64,000 nt of DNA from CAITZA01 sp937915285 (GCA_036821825.1 DAISIV010000001.1:62001-126000), one strand, 5' to 3'; counted from the first letter of the stretch, positions 16,209-25,834 are shown. Program-made: numbers and translations. The notes: a model not told the origin generated them from the letters alone.

Positions 16209-18383
16209 GTGACGGTAGTGACAAGCATCGACGAACAGGCTCCCTCAGGTCCAAAACTGCCATTTGATCCAGTGACGATACTGGTTGGTTTCGTACGTCG
16301 TTGGAAACTTCTGGTTGGAATATTGATTTTTTCAGCGGGCGCTGGGGTGGCTGTGGCCTATGTGTTCGGCTCTCAGACCTTTGAGGCGGAAACCATCATA
16401 TTGTACATGGCTCCAGACAAGGTTGCCGATCCATCCGGAAGGATTCCTCCTCTTAGCACCCAGGTCCAGATGGTGAAAATAAATTCTAACCTGGACAAGG
16501 TCCGCGACAGGCTCAAACTCAAGGTCCCGGTAAAAGCCCTTTCAGGAGCCATTCAGGTTCGCATCGAGAAAAAAACCTCACTGGTGTATATCGCCGCACA
16601 GTGGAAATCGCCAAAAATCGCGGCTGATCTTGCCAACGCACTGAGGGACGTATTCATTGAGAGTCAGTTGGATCTACGGCGCTACGACACAGAGAGAGAA
16701 CTAAAGGATGTTGAGTCCAGTTTTAACAGCGCCAATGAAGAATGGAAACAGGCAGACGAAAAACTTCAGAATTTTATAATAGACAATAAAATTATTGATT
16801 TACCCAAGGACATACAAATCCATGTAGATCAGATTTCCAATATGGAAACTCAGTTGACCAACTCTCAGAACGAGTTGGAGACTCTGGAAACGCAAAAACA
16901 GAATTTAAAGGACAGAATCGAAATACTCGGCGAAAAGATAGCCCAGGAGAGAGCTTCCACTACGGCTACCAAGGGACTGGCAGATCTAAATATCCGGATT
17001 GAAAGGCTCAGAAGAGCCATCCATGATGATAAAGAGCAACGAAAATGGAACATAGAGCTTGAACGTGATGAAAGCGCTTTCACGAGGGCCACGGAACTTT
17101 TGGAAAAGGGGCTGATTTCCCAGCAGGAATTTGACAAGGCTAGGGCTGATTTTGAAGCAAAAGAAGTCTCCGCAGTGGATACCGACCAGATAAAGGAATG
17201 GAAGAGGCAGCTCAAGATACTTGAAGAACAGGTGATCCCCAAAGAAGAGAACTTTAAGAGCCCCTCGCAGGAGTTGCTTCAGAATTTTCAGCTAAAAGTT
17301 CTCGACATGGAACTGCAGGAGTTATCTCTCAAGAAGAAGAGTTCATTTATTGGTGACCGGATAGTACGTTTGAAATCCCGATTAGAGACGCTGACAAACC
17401 TCCAGAGACAATATAATACCCTCTCCAAGGACCTTGCGGCAAAGGAAGCTCAAAAACTCTCCTTTGAACAGCAAGTGTCCCGTTTGCGCAAGGAATATGA
17501 ATCCCATAATTCTGGTTATGTCGTAGTTTCAAACGCTCCAGTGCCTTTACAAAGTCTTAAGTCAAACAAGAAAATATTCTTTGGAGCGGTTCTCGTTCTT
17601 GGAACAATGATAGGCTATGTCGCAGTGTTAGCCTCGGAACTCATGGACACTACCATCAAATCAGGTTCAGAGATTCAGGCTAAATTTTCCAGACCAGTAT
17701 TTGGCGTCATACCCAATATCAGTGACTCCAGTCAGATGTTACCCACGGGAAGCGATTTCGCGCTCATAGAAATGTTCAGGATGATAGTTCTGCATATTCG
17801 TCGAGAAATCCCCAAGAAAGGCGCTGTGATCATGTTCACGAGCGCACAGAGATATGAGGGCAAGACATTTGTGGTATCAAATCTGGGGGCCTGCTTGGGG
17901 CGGCAGGATGAGCGAGTACTGGTCATGGATGCCGAGATAAGGGCAGCGCCGAGTGATGTGGATCTGAGGTATATGATTCCTGAGCGCGATAAACCGCTAA
18001 AGGGCTTGGGTGAGTGGTTATCTTTCGACGCGTTGAACCCAGATGAGATAATCTGGCCGACAGAGATAGCGGGAGTCGAGTGTATCCCGAGGCTGGAGGC
18101 GGCAGTCAACCCGGATCTGCTCGGGTCTGCAAGGATGAAGGAGTTGATGGAGGCGGTGTCCGACAGATTCAGCGTCGTCCTGATTGATGCGCCTCCTGTA
18201 TCATCTTTTGTTGACGCTGAATTCCTGGCTCAGTCCTGTGACGCAATCATATTTGTGGTCAGGAGCAGGTTGTGCCCGTCTGCGACGATCAAAAAGTGCT
18301 TTGAGAGGATGAAGAACACCGGAACCCCGGTCGCAGGGTTCATTCTCAACGATGTGGACCAACTCTATCTCAAACTATCCTGA
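16209..18383 (+). CDS. Wzc-type chain-length co-polymerase fused to CpsD-like ATPase
   Basis: This 724-residue inner-membrane protein has a Wzz domain (about 18-130, first membrane segment at 34-54) and a long coiled coil (about 160-440). A second membrane segment (about 455-475) precedes a cytoplasmic P-loop domain. Walker A is TSAQRYEGKTFV (about 542-553, lysine present), A' is VLVMDAEIR and Walker B is VVLIDAPP (about 656-663). The C-terminus has just one tyrosine (QLYLKLS), so the tyrosine cluster of classical Wzc is absent. It should control chain length and contact the Wza-like channel. The GTG start has no clear ribosome binding site. Confidence 0.87.
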   Translation: MTVVTSIDEQAPSGPKLPFDPVTILVGFVRRWKLLVGILIFSAGAGVAVAYVFGSQTFEAETIILYMAPDKVADPSGRIPPLSTQVQMVKINSNLDKVRDRLKLKVPVKALSGAIQVRIEKKTSLVYIAAQWKSPKIAADLANALRDVFIESQLDLRRYDTERELKDVESSFNSANEEWKQADEKLQNFIIDNKIIDLPKDIQIHVDQISNMETQLTNSQNELETLETQKQNLKDRIEILGEKIAQERASTTATKGLADLNIRIERLRRAIHDDKEQRKWNIELERDESAFTRATELLEKGLISQQEFDKARADFEAKEVSAVDTDQIKEWKRQLKILEEQVIPKEENFKSPSQELLQNFQLKVLDMELQELSLKKKSSFIGDRIVRLKSRLETLTNLQRQYNTLSKDLAAKEAQKLSFEQQVSRLRKEYESHNSGYVVVSNAPVPLQSLKSNKKIFFGAVLVLGTMIGYVAVLASELMDTTIKSGSEIQAKFSRPVFGVIPNISDSSQMLPTGSDFALIEMFRMIVLHIRREIPKKGAVIMFTSAQRYEGKTFVVSNLGACLGRQDERVLVMDAEIRAAPSDVDLRYMIPERDKPLKGLGEWLSFDALNPDEIIWPTEIAGVECIPRLEAAVNPDLLGSARMKELMEAVSDRFSVVLIDAPPVSSFVDAEFLAQSCDAIIFVVRSRLCPSATIKKCFERMKNTGTPVAGFILNDVDQLYLKLS

Positions 18384-18421
18384 ACGTTTTAATCATTTTT
18401 GACCAAAGGGATTTTTCCATC

Positions 18422-19666
18422 ATGAACACAGTCCAGCTACCAAGACGTTTTGTCAGGAGCCATTGGGGAGGTACCGAAACGGTTGTTCTGGAAACATCCA
18501 AAAGGCTTTTGGCCAACGGACATAAGACGCGGATCATTTGTCCAATCGCTCTAACAGATCAAAAGCATGAAATAATAGAGGGTGTTGATGTAATCCGGAC
18601 CCCCTACTTTTATCCCTATTTTGGCTTGTCGGCCAGCGCCAGGGCACAACTGGACCTAAAAGGCGGAAACCTGTTTTCATTTGCTCTGATTAAAGCGCTC
18701 ATGAAAGAACCGGACCTGGACCTGATTCACCTGCATACGAGTAAGAGAACGGGCGGCATAGGGCGTTACGTCTCAATAAAAAGGGGCATCCCGTATGTGG
18801 CGTCCCTTCACGGTGGACTATTCGATGTGCCCACAGAGGAGTCTGCTACCTGGACGGAACCGACCAAAGGGGCTTATGAGTGGGGTAAAATTTTGGGCTG
18901 GTGGGTTGGATCGCGCCGGGTGTTTGATGACGCCGCAGCAATAATTTGTGTCGGGGAAGAGGAAAGAGTTCAAACCCAGCATCGCTACCCCAACAAGAAG
19001 GTCGTCCTTCTGCCAAACGGAGTAGAACCCGAATTATTCTCGCATGGCGCTGGAGTCGATTTCCGGAACAGGCGCAACATTCCTCAGGACGCTTTCGTCC
19101 TGTTGACGGTCGGGCGCATAGACCCTCAGAAAAATCAGTTCTTTTTACTCAAGCAATTCAGGGAAATATTGTCGATAAAAAACAATGCTCATCTGCTTTT
19201 TATAGGTCACGTCACCAATGAAGCCTATCTGAATGACATCAATAGGTATGTTCTGGACAACGACCTGTCGGCCAACGTCACAATTATCCCGGGAATTGAC
19301 GCTAATAGCAGTGATCTGGTTGACGCCTACCATGCTGCGGATCTATTTGTTCTTCCGTCCATCCATGAACCGTTCGGCATAGTCATTCTGGAGGCCTGGG
19401 CATCGGGATTACCGGTTGTGGCAAGCAGGGTCGGTGGAATACCATCCTTTGTCGTTCATCACAAAGACGGAATCCTTTTTCAACCCAACAATCCACTTCA
19501 GTTAATTTCCGCCATCAGGTTCGCTCTCGAAAATCCGGAACAAACTAAAAACATAGCAGTTGAAGGCAATAGAAAAGCTGTCTCAGAATTTAGCTGGGAC
19601 ATAATCACCCGGAAATTGATTAAAATTTACGAGGAAGCCATTCAAGAGAATCCTTTTCGTAAATAG
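18422..19666 (+). CDS. Glycosyltransferase family 4
   Basis: A 414-residue GT-B enzyme. The N-terminal part holds RSHWGGTETVVLETSKRLL, the donor domain starts with LLTVGRIDPQKN (about 223-234), and the E-x7-E element is EPFGIVILEAW (about 318-328), followed by VGGIP. It lies alone between the Wzc-like gene and a small membrane protein on the plus strand. It adds an unknown sugar in EPS assembly. Confidence 0.87.
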   Translation: MNTVQLPRRFVRSHWGGTETVVLETSKRLLANGHKTRIICPIALTDQKHEIIEGVDVIRTPYFYPYFGLSASARAQLDLKGGNLFSFALIKALMKEPDLDLIHLHTSKRTGGIGRYVSIKRGIPYVASLHGGLFDVPTEESATWTEPTKGAYEWGKILGWWVGSRRVFDDAAAIICVGEEERVQTQHRYPNKKVVLLPNGVEPELFSHGAGVDFRNRRNIPQDAFVLLTVGRIDPQKNQFFLLKQFREILSIKNNAHLLFIGHVTNEAYLNDINRYVLDNDLSANVTIIPGIDANSSDLVDAYHAADLFVLPSIHEPFGIVILEAWASGLPVVASRVGGIPSFVVHHKDGILFQPNNPLQLISAIRFALENPEQTKNIAVEGNRKAVSEFSWDIITRKLIKIYEEAIQENPFRK

Positions 19667-19701
19667 CAGATTCGACTTAATTCGAGGAACAGATCAGCGA
19701 T

Positions 19702-20100
19702 ATGTCAGAAAATAAATGGATTGACCCTTTCTCAGACGGAATAATTCAGAGGATTGACCCAAAAATTAGAGACTCCCTCACACCGGCGCAGTTGGCAGCC
19801 ATAAAGGAGGCCATCAAAAGTCCGAGAAAGCCGATTCGCCCGATAGATGTAAGAGGTGTCATACCTCTTTATTTCGCAAGGTATTTTTTTGTGTTGTTAG
19901 TAGGGAGGGATCGCAGGGCGTCCGTGGTAAGGGATGAGGAATTTCGGCGCCACAGATCTTCGTGGGTAAATGGCCTGTTTTTTTCAGTGTTTGTAGCCTG
20001 TCCCCTGGTTGTGCTGATATTGATTTTTCTCTATCTGCTCAAATATATCGGTGGCTGGAACATCATGCCTGACGAACATTTCTGGGACATTTTCAAATGA
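19702..20100 (+). CDS. Small membrane protein of unknown function
   Basis: This 132-residue protein has a polar N-terminal half containing RPIDVRGVIPLYFARYFFV and LLVGRDRRAS. A strong membrane segment follows at about 92-115 (GLFFSVFVACPLVVLILIFL). I do not recognise a family with certainty. The DVRG-IPLYFARYFFVLLVGRDRR element looks conserved in kind (compact, charged, next to a hydrophobic patch) and may be an adaptor. It is the last plus-strand gene before the convergent minus-strand unit and may travel with the GT4 before it. Confidence 0.65.
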   Translation: MSENKWIDPFSDGIIQRIDPKIRDSLTPAQLAAIKEAIKSPRKPIRPIDVRGVIPLYFARYFFVLLVGRDRRASVVRDEEFRRHRSSWVNGLFFSVFVACPLVVLILIFLYLLKYIGGWNIMPDEHFWDIFK

Positions 20101-20104
20101 GAGA

Positions 20105-20119
20105 GGCGCATTCAGCGCC
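20105..20119. terminator. Possible bidirectional terminator between convergent genes
   Basis: GGCGC-ATTCA-GCGCC forms a short stem-loop, extended imperfectly by GAGA/TCTC outside a two-base bulge. It lies exactly between the stops of the converging genes. There is no strong T run, so it is a weak candidate. Confidence 0.35.
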
Positions 20120-21075
20120 TATCTCTTCGATACATGCCGGTCAAGGACTACCTTCTGCCCATGACTAATATCGGACAGTCCTTTTTTAATGCGCGTGTGA
20201 CCATGGTGGGCCCCCTTGAGATAACCGGCTGCGTCGACAAATCGACGCACAGGCGCCATGGGTATGTCAGTCAGGCAGCGTTCGCGCATGTCTGATTTCC
20301 AGTCCCGAATGGTTTGTGAAATAGCCCTCAAAATAATGCGCAACGGCTGATAGGCGTTCCCGTATATGAAACTGTCGGCCTCGCCCTCGATGAAGCGTCG
20401 CCCGAACAACTGCTTGAGGGTATAGTTATGGCTGTGCATAACCAGGGCATCAGGTACATATCTTATTTTCCAGCCGCGTTCTTTTGCTCTGTGTCCCCAT
20501 GCTGTATCCTCTGAGCCCCAGGCCTCGTCATAGAAAGATTGTTCATTCCACGCCGTGCGTCGCATGGCTGCAAATGGAAGAGATAACTCTATCCAGGGAG
20601 GAGCTTCACCGCTGATCGGGAAACTTGCCAGGTATTCCCGGCGAACCCACGGCCAAGCCTCCGGGCGGGCCACTTGGCGGGCAAACGCCGCCATCACATC
20701 CGGGTCATCAAATGCGGCTACCAGGCGCCCAAGCGAATGTTGTGAGAGAAACACGCAGTCAGAGTTCAGGAAAACACAGATTGGAGATTTGTTCTCTGAA
20801 ATACCTCTATTGAGCACCCTTCCGGGAACGTAATCCTGCGGGGCTATCTTGAGAAGTCTGTGAGGATACGCGGAGACGATATCCAGAGTATTGTCCGTGG
20901 AACCGGAGTCAATCACTAGTAGCTCGAAATCCTTAAACTCCTGAGAAAAGAGAGCGGCCAAAGTCAAACCTATCTCATGGCCGGAATTCTTGCACCTGAG
21001 AATTACAGTGCAGCCAGGAGGAGAACCCTTGGCATCGACTGACAAAATTTCCTCAGTTTTGGCGGCATGCGTCAT
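20119..21075 (-). CDS. Glycosyltransferase family 2
   Basis: A 318-residue GT-A enzyme. The N-terminus reads CTVILRCKNSGHEIG, then LLVIDSGSTDNTLDI (nucleotide-binding aspartate) and FLNSDCVF, where N-S-D takes the place of the D-x-D metal motif. A later W-G-S-E-D-T-A-W element is typical of rhamnosyl- or mannosyltransferase-like GT2 proteins. It is fourth in a minus-strand unit and overlaps the deacetylase stop by four bases (ATGA). Confidence 0.86.
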   Translation of the reverse strand: MTHAAKTEEILSVDAKGSPPGCTVILRCKNSGHEIGLTLAALFSQEFKDFELLVIDSGSTDNTLDIVSAYPHRLLKIAPQDYVPGRVLNRGISENKSPICVFLNSDCVFLSQHSLGRLVAAFDDPDVMAAFARQVARPEAWPWVRREYLASFPISGEAPPWIELSLPFAAMRRTAWNEQSFYDEAWGSEDTAWGHRAKERGWKIRYVPDALVMHSHNYTLKQLFGRRFIEGEADSFIYGNAYQPLRIILRAISQTIRDWKSDMRERCLTDIPMAPVRRFVDAAGYLKGAHHGHTRIKKGLSDISHGQKVVLDRHVSKR

Positions 21076-21905
21076 GTCCTCGCCTCCTGGCGATCTGAAT
21101 CAGGAGGAATGATCTCCGATATGTGAACGCATTTGCGAGTCGCAAGATAATCTACGATTCTTGTTACACTAACGAAACGGTCAGCCAGATACATCGTGAT
21201 GGGATGGATGATCACATTGGAAACTGCCCCACGACTTTCATTTTCCTTCAGTTGCTCTATCACCATCTCAGCCCAATCCTCAACCGAATAGGAATCAGGA
21301 CCGAAATCATCCGACCAGTTGTATCGTTTTTGCCACCAGGCTACCCACTCCCTGGTACGCTCAGCGTGGTAAATGTGCTCATGGTCAGGGATCACATTAA
21401 TAGGAAAAGACCATATTCCTCTATCGTCCCAGACTGGGCCCATCGAATCTTTCTTTACTCCGTCTGATATTAGGATCACTCCGTTTTTTGCCAGAACGGA
21501 TTCCGTATATGGGCCATGCATATACATGTGGTTTCGCCATAGTTTGATTGTTTTACCTGTCCGCTTTTGGGCAGCCCTTATGGTGCGTTTGGTGTCTAGA
21601 TCCTGATACCATCTCGGACCGTTATAGCTTCCTATAAGCTTTTTCCAGACACGATGCCAGATTTCCGGTTTAAAACAGTTATAGTTGTGGCCCCCAATTT
21701 CGACAAGCGGGTCATTCGCTATGGGTTCGAGGTCATCCCATTCTTCCACAAAGCACAAACCCGAGATAAAAAAAGTGACCTTGATTTGGGCTGACCTTAG
21801 AATATCGAGATAAAGCTGGGAAGTCTTTAACTCCGAGATATCGCTGTGTTGCTGGTTTCCTGTCCCCAAACTCATGTGGTGCAGGTCCCCGGTTAGACAA
21901 ATCAT
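21072..21905 (-). CDS. Polysaccharide deacetylase-like protein (NodB fold)
   Basis: This 277-residue protein starts MICLTGDLHHMS, with the motif-1 aspartate at D7. It has the second NodB motif as GGHNYNCF (H73), where the usual H-x3-H reads H-x3-C (C77). Later elements are LWRNHMYMHGPY (motif 3 region) and NVIIHPITMY, the final histidine motif. It would remove acetyl groups from N-acetylated sugars, in the cytoplasm, since no signal peptide is seen. The His to Cys change may alter metal binding or activity. It is coupled by overlaps to genes on both sides. Confidence 0.75.
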   Translation of the reverse strand: MICLTGDLHHMSLGTGNQQHSDISELKTSQLYLDILRSAQIKVTFFISGLCFVEEWDDLEPIANDPLVEIGGHNYNCFKPEIWHRVWKKLIGSYNGPRWYQDLDTKRTIRAAQKRTGKTIKLWRNHMYMHGPYTESVLAKNGVILISDGVKKDSMGPVWDDRGIWSFPINVIPDHEHIYHAERTREWVAWWQKRYNWSDDFGPDSYSVEDWAEMVIEQLKENESRGAVSNVIIHPITMYLADRFVSVTRIVDYLATRKCVHISEIIPPDSDRQEART

Positions 21906-23116
21906 TACTTGACCCCCTGGAATTCTAGCCCCAGTTTCCTTGCCGAAGCCTCAAAATTGGGGTCAGCATAAACACCCCAGGCTTTCAGAAAAGCCATCCT
22001 CAGGGCATTATGTTCATCCGGCCCATCGACAGCGAATCTGGCTAACGCACGGAACCCTGGATCACTGACATTGTAAATTATGACAGGAAATACTATTCCG
22101 AGAACATCCCGGGGTGGTGTCAGGGCAAGTGAAATACCAAAACCTGTTTTGGAAAATAAACGGCCTCTATTCTGCAAAAGGGCTTTAAGTCTTCGGGCGG
22201 CTTCCCTAGGATGGCTAAACGCGTCTTTTAAACCCCTATTCAGGGCGGCCACCGGATAGTCGCGCCAAGTCAAATTCTCCACACCGCAACGACGGCCCTC
22301 AACCTCCAGATGGACAGGCTCAACCGCGGCCCTTACCTCGTCGAGCCAAACCTTTAAATCACGTCCTTCCCATCCTGAATAGTCCGGACGAAACCGGAAC
22401 TCCATTGCCCAGTCATACAGGGACCTGAAATCAGCCCCAACATCGATCCGTGAAGCCATTCGGCGCTGACGTTCGGCGTAACTCCAATGGTAGGCTTTAC
22501 GCCAGTAAAGCAAAGAATCCCCATAGCCCAGGATAGCCTTGACAGAATGCCTGATCAACGCCTTCCAAACGCCTGCAGGCGGTTCTGAAAGAGCCATTAC
22601 GGCGTCGTTTATTACAAGGAGTGTCCCACGGTTTACAACAAGGTCTCTGACATCCGAGGCAAGTATTCGATCAGCGGTAAATCGAGAGAGGGACGGCAAG
22701 AAGGTAGGGTCACCGAGGATGGTCTGATGCCCGAAACGCATGTCGTACCACATTATTCGGCAAGGAGCCCTTTTGAGAGCGCTGTCACTTATTGCCCCAG
22801 CGTCTATTCCAATTCCCGCCTCTTCAGAAAGAGGGCGTAGGGCATCGCCAAGGGCACGCCTTAGTTTCTCCGTCTCACTGGTCCATTGCCCGGTAGTTAT
22901 TAACAGAAAGTCCAGGTTGTTATGGGGCTTTTCAACACCATCGGTGACTTCGACACCGCCTTCTCCACGGCCATAACCTCCCATGAGAACCACTGCTCTC
23001 CACGAACCTGCCGGTAAGGTAGCCTTTGCTATTTCTCCGCCCCTGCGGACCACTTCAAGCACTCGGGCCTCAACTTCATTTCCGCCTCTTGCAGTAAACC
23101 GTCCGAACCTGTTCAT
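21905..23116 (-). CDS. Nucleotidyltransferase-fold protein, GGYGRGEGG family (paralog B)
   Basis: A 403-residue paralog of the protein at 11248. It has the same GGYGRGEGG (46-54), then NNLDFLLI, where the first catalytic aspartate is N67 and only D69 remains, and a third acid in GIGIDAG (D105). Shared downstream blocks are RIMWYDMRFGHQ, LVNRGTLLVI, GYGDSLLYWRK and MEFRFRPD. The Asp to Asn change could make it inactive or give it a binding role. Its ATG overlaps the upstream GT4 stop and its TAA overlaps the deacetylase ATG, so it is tightly built into a sugar-transfer operon. Confidence 0.7.
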   Translation of the reverse strand: MNRFGRFTARGGNEVEARVLEVVRRGGEIAKATLPAGSWRAVVLMGGYGRGEGGVEVTDGVEKPHNNLDFLLITTGQWTSETEKLRRALGDALRPLSEEAGIGIDAGAISDSALKRAPCRIMWYDMRFGHQTILGDPTFLPSLSRFTADRILASDVRDLVVNRGTLLVINDAVMALSEPPAGVWKALIRHSVKAILGYGDSLLYWRKAYHWSYAERQRRMASRIDVGADFRSLYDWAMEFRFRPDYSGWEGRDLKVWLDEVRAAVEPVHLEVEGRRCGVENLTWRDYPVAALNRGLKDAFSHPREAARRLKALLQNRGRLFSKTGFGISLALTPPRDVLGIVFPVIIYNVSDPGFRALARFAVDGPDEHNALRMAFLKAWGVYADPNFEASARKLGLEFQGVK

Positions 23117-24315
23117 GAAGACCTGCCTGTTCTAATTGTCGATTCCAGGAGATTCCACAGCGAATCAGCATGTTTTTCGGCAGTGAATCGGGTCATTGCC
23201 AGATTGCGCCCCGCCTCCCCAAGAGTAGCCGACGCAACGGGATCACCGATGACCTTGGCGATAGCCGCAGCAAGCGCCTCAGAATCACCAGAAGTAAAAC
23301 CGTAACCAGTGACCCCTTCCAGCAGCCATTCACCTGTACCTCCTACCCGAGACGCCACCACGGGCGTCGCATGCCGCAGAGCCTCCAGGCCGACCAGTCC
23401 GAACGTTTCCGGATCACGAGATGGCACAACTACACATGTAGCTGTCCGATAGTGGTTTTCGAGGTCGATCCTTTTAATTTTCCCGAGAAACTCAACCCTG
23501 TCACCTAAACCGAGTTTGGTGACCTGTTCCCTGAACATGCCCTCCTGAGCGCCTCCTCCAGCTACCTTTAAACGGATTTCCGAGGGCAACCGGGACATGG
23601 CTTCGAGTAATGTATCCAGCCCTTTTCCTCGCAGTAACGCCCCCACGAAAAGAAGCGTGTTTTTCTGCCTAACCTGAGACGTGTTTCCAGCGTCAGCATC
23701 CTTGTCGAACGACTTATCGAATTTCTCCCATGCAGGCGAAAACATCGGAAGGACTCTAACAGACGCAGGTGAAAAGCCATGCGCTACCACATGATCTTTC
23801 ATGTAAACTGACCCAACGGCGAAGGCATTGAAACGCTTGAGCGACTCAAGCTCCGCCCAGGCTGAAGATAAGGTGTGAATACGTACCGGGGGAAAACCTG
23901 ATGTCTTGTTGATGAAACCGAGACACGGGAATATGCAATAGGCCCCCAGGGTCCTCACACATGTATGTTTCCCGAACGTGGTGTATTTGTGAACATGCAG
24001 GCAGAACGGAGCATGATCGTGGAAAAACCGCACGATTGGGACGCCCGTGTCTGACAGCGCATCTGTAACCCTTTTCCCTGAGAGTTGATGAACATACAGT
24101 ATGTCAGGCCTTATGTCCCGTATCTGTCTTTCCACGTCTACCAACGGAAAGGCGCCTTCAAAAAGGGATACGAATTCCGGATCAACCTGCGCGTTAGCGT
24201 CGTAAAGCAGGAAATTGCGACCCCCACGTGGCGCAAGTAGTGGCGCCACATCTGCTATACTGCGTTCAGCGCCCCCCACAAAGGAGGCCGATTTGCTTAT
24301 CCACAGGATTTTCAT
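23113..24315 (-). CDS. Glycosyltransferase family 4
   Basis: A 400-residue GT-B enzyme with SFVGGAERSIADVAPLL at the N-terminus and LLFVGALLRGKGLDTLLEA opening the donor domain. The E-x7-E element is ETFGLVGLEAL (about 308-318). AGGAAGGGA precedes the ATG. It is the first gene of the minus-strand unit GT4 - nucleotidyltransferase - deacetylase - GT2, all joined by stop/start overlaps. It probably uses an N-acetylated sugar, given its deacetylase neighbour, but that is inference. Confidence 0.87.
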   Translation of the reverse strand: MKILWISKSASFVGGAERSIADVAPLLAPRGGRNFLLYDANAQVDPEFVSLFEGAFPLVDVERQIRDIRPDILYVHQLSGKRVTDALSDTGVPIVRFFHDHAPFCLHVHKYTTFGKHTCVRTLGAYCIFPCLGFINKTSGFPPVRIHTLSSAWAELESLKRFNAFAVGSVYMKDHVVAHGFSPASVRVLPMFSPAWEKFDKSFDKDADAGNTSQVRQKNTLLFVGALLRGKGLDTLLEAMSRLPSEIRLKVAGGGAQEGMFREQVTKLGLGDRVEFLGKIKRIDLENHYRTATCVVVPSRDPETFGLVGLEALRHATPVVASRVGGTGEWLLEGVTGYGFTSGDSEALAAAIAKVIGDPVASATLGEAGRNLAMTRFTAEKHADSLWNLLESTIRTGRSS

Positions 24316-24685
24316 GCGTTCCCTTCCTGTTCCGGATTGCTCGACTTTGTTCTAAATCCATTTGGTTGTCAAGCGCTGAAAACGTGCTTTGGGGCCGCCT
24401 GAGAAAGACTGCTGACCGGATTTTCAACGCTGTTACATTTGTCTCAGTACGATCCCCCAAAGACTCTATTATCAGGCCCGAGTGGTTCCAAAATCCATTT
24501 TTCATGGATTAATCTCGCATCACCACAAAAGCCCTGAGCCCCTAGCGTCTGACAAATTTGGTCGTTACAATTGCTTCACCATATCAGATGCTTCACCTTC
24601 AGAGCAGACATTTCTTTGTTTACCAGCCGAATAATACGGGTTACTATCATCTTAGGTCGCTCTAAACAGGGGAAAGGAAACCGTA
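24316..24685. promoter_or_regulatory. Divergent intergenic region with 9-bp direct repeats
   Basis: These 370 bases lie between divergent GT4 genes. TGCTTCACC occurs at 24572-24580 and again at 24589-24597, a 17-base period, about 90 bases before the plus-strand GT4. That could be an activator site. Nothing else is recognised; no two-box promoter is clear. Confidence 0.35.
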
Positions 24686-25834
24686 ATGCGCGTGGGTTTG
24701 ATAACCTTTGGCGGTGACGGTGGAAAATCCGGAATCAGCCAGTACATTATCAAGATTATTCAGCAGTTCAACGCCATTGAAAGCGGAATGGATTTTGAAA
24801 TAGTTGTGTATGAGGATGAGAAAGACATCTTTGTTCCTGCGAATTCCAGCATGGGATATTACTGCTACGGTTCCGCTCTCCGGAATCCGGTGGTCAATTT
24901 AGCCTGGTTCCAGCTTTGCCTTCCGGGACTTTGCCGGAAAAGGGGATACGATGTTCTTTTTCTCCCAGCCGCCAACCGGCGTGCGCCTTTTTGGGTTCCA
25001 TGCCCTACGGTAGGAACCGTCCATGACTTCTCCAGCGCACATGTGACAGAAAAATATGACCCGGCCAGAATGTTTTTCATAAAGAAGGTTACCCCAGCCC
25101 TTGTCAAAAGACTTAACATGATACTTACCGTCAGTGAAAGCAGCAAAACAGACATTGTCAACTTGTGCAAGATTCCTGGAGATAGGGTGGTAGTTACCCC
25201 GAATGGAGTGGATCTGGAAACGTATTCTCCAGGGGATAAGAATGAGGCGCTCAAACAACTCCAGACAAAATTCCCGATACGGTCTCCCTACATACTTTAC
25301 GTGTCCAGAATTGAGCATCCGGGTAAGAATCATGTCCGCCTTATCAAGGCCTTCTCCGAACTGAAATCCGTCTCCAGTCTGCCCCATCAGCTTGTTCTGG
25401 CAGGGAGTAAATGGAGCCGGGCAGAGGAAGTTTTTGAGGTGGCGGATCAGTCACCTTTCAAAAATGACATTCTTTTCACCGGTTTTGTGGCCGGTTCCGA
25501 TTTACCTAGCCTTTACAAGGGCGCCGATCTGTTTGTTTTTCCATCACTGTTTGAGGGCTTTGGCATACCGATTTTAGAGGCGATGGCCTGCGGAACCCCC
25601 ACTGTTTGCTCAAACCTGTCATCCATGCCCGAAGTCGCCGGTGACGCAGCTTTGTTGTTTGATCCGTACAGCGAAACAGAGATCTGCCAAGCCATGCTCG
25701 ACATGATTTGCAAGCCGGGGTTGAGCAACGAAATGGCCCAAAAAGGTCTTGAGCGGAGCCAACATTATAGCTGGAAAAACACCGCGTTGAAAACCTTGGA
25801 GGTTATAGGTCGCGTTCGGGAGGCAAAGGATTGA
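24686..25834 (+). CDS. Glycosyltransferase family 4
   Basis: A 382-residue GT-B enzyme close to mannosyltransferase-like GT4 proteins. It has GGDGGKSGISQYIIKI near the start, PYILYVSRIEHPGKNHVRLI in the donor domain (about 206-225) and FEGFGIPILEAMACGTP as the E-x7-E region (about 289-305). GGGGAAAGGAAA precedes the ATG. Its stop overlaps the uridine kinase start, linking sugar transfer with nucleotide supply. Confidence 0.88.
   Translation: MRVGLITFGGDGGKSGISQYIIKIIQQFNAIESGMDFEIVVYEDEKDIFVPANSSMGYYCYGSALRNPVVNLAWFQLCLPGLCRKRGYDVLFLPAANRRAPFWVPCPTVGTVHDFSSAHVTEKYDPARMFFIKKVTPALVKRLNMILTVSESSKTDIVNLCKIPGDRVVVTPNGVDLETYSPGDKNEALKQLQTKFPIRSPYILYVSRIEHPGKNHVRLIKAFSELKSVSSLPHQLVLAGSKWSRAEEVFEVADQSPFKNDILFTGFVAGSDLPSLYKGADLFVFPSLFEGFGIPILEAMACGTPTVCSNLSSMPEVAGDAALLFDPYSETEICQAMLDMICKPGLSNEMAQKGLERSQHYSWKNTALKTLEVIGRVREAKD

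Noticed and set aside
24557..24576. A TGG...TTGCT arrangement resembling a sigma-54 promoter before the GT4 gene at 24686
   Set aside because: The spacing between the GG and GC pairs is one base too long, and sigma-54 promoters tolerate spacing changes poorly.
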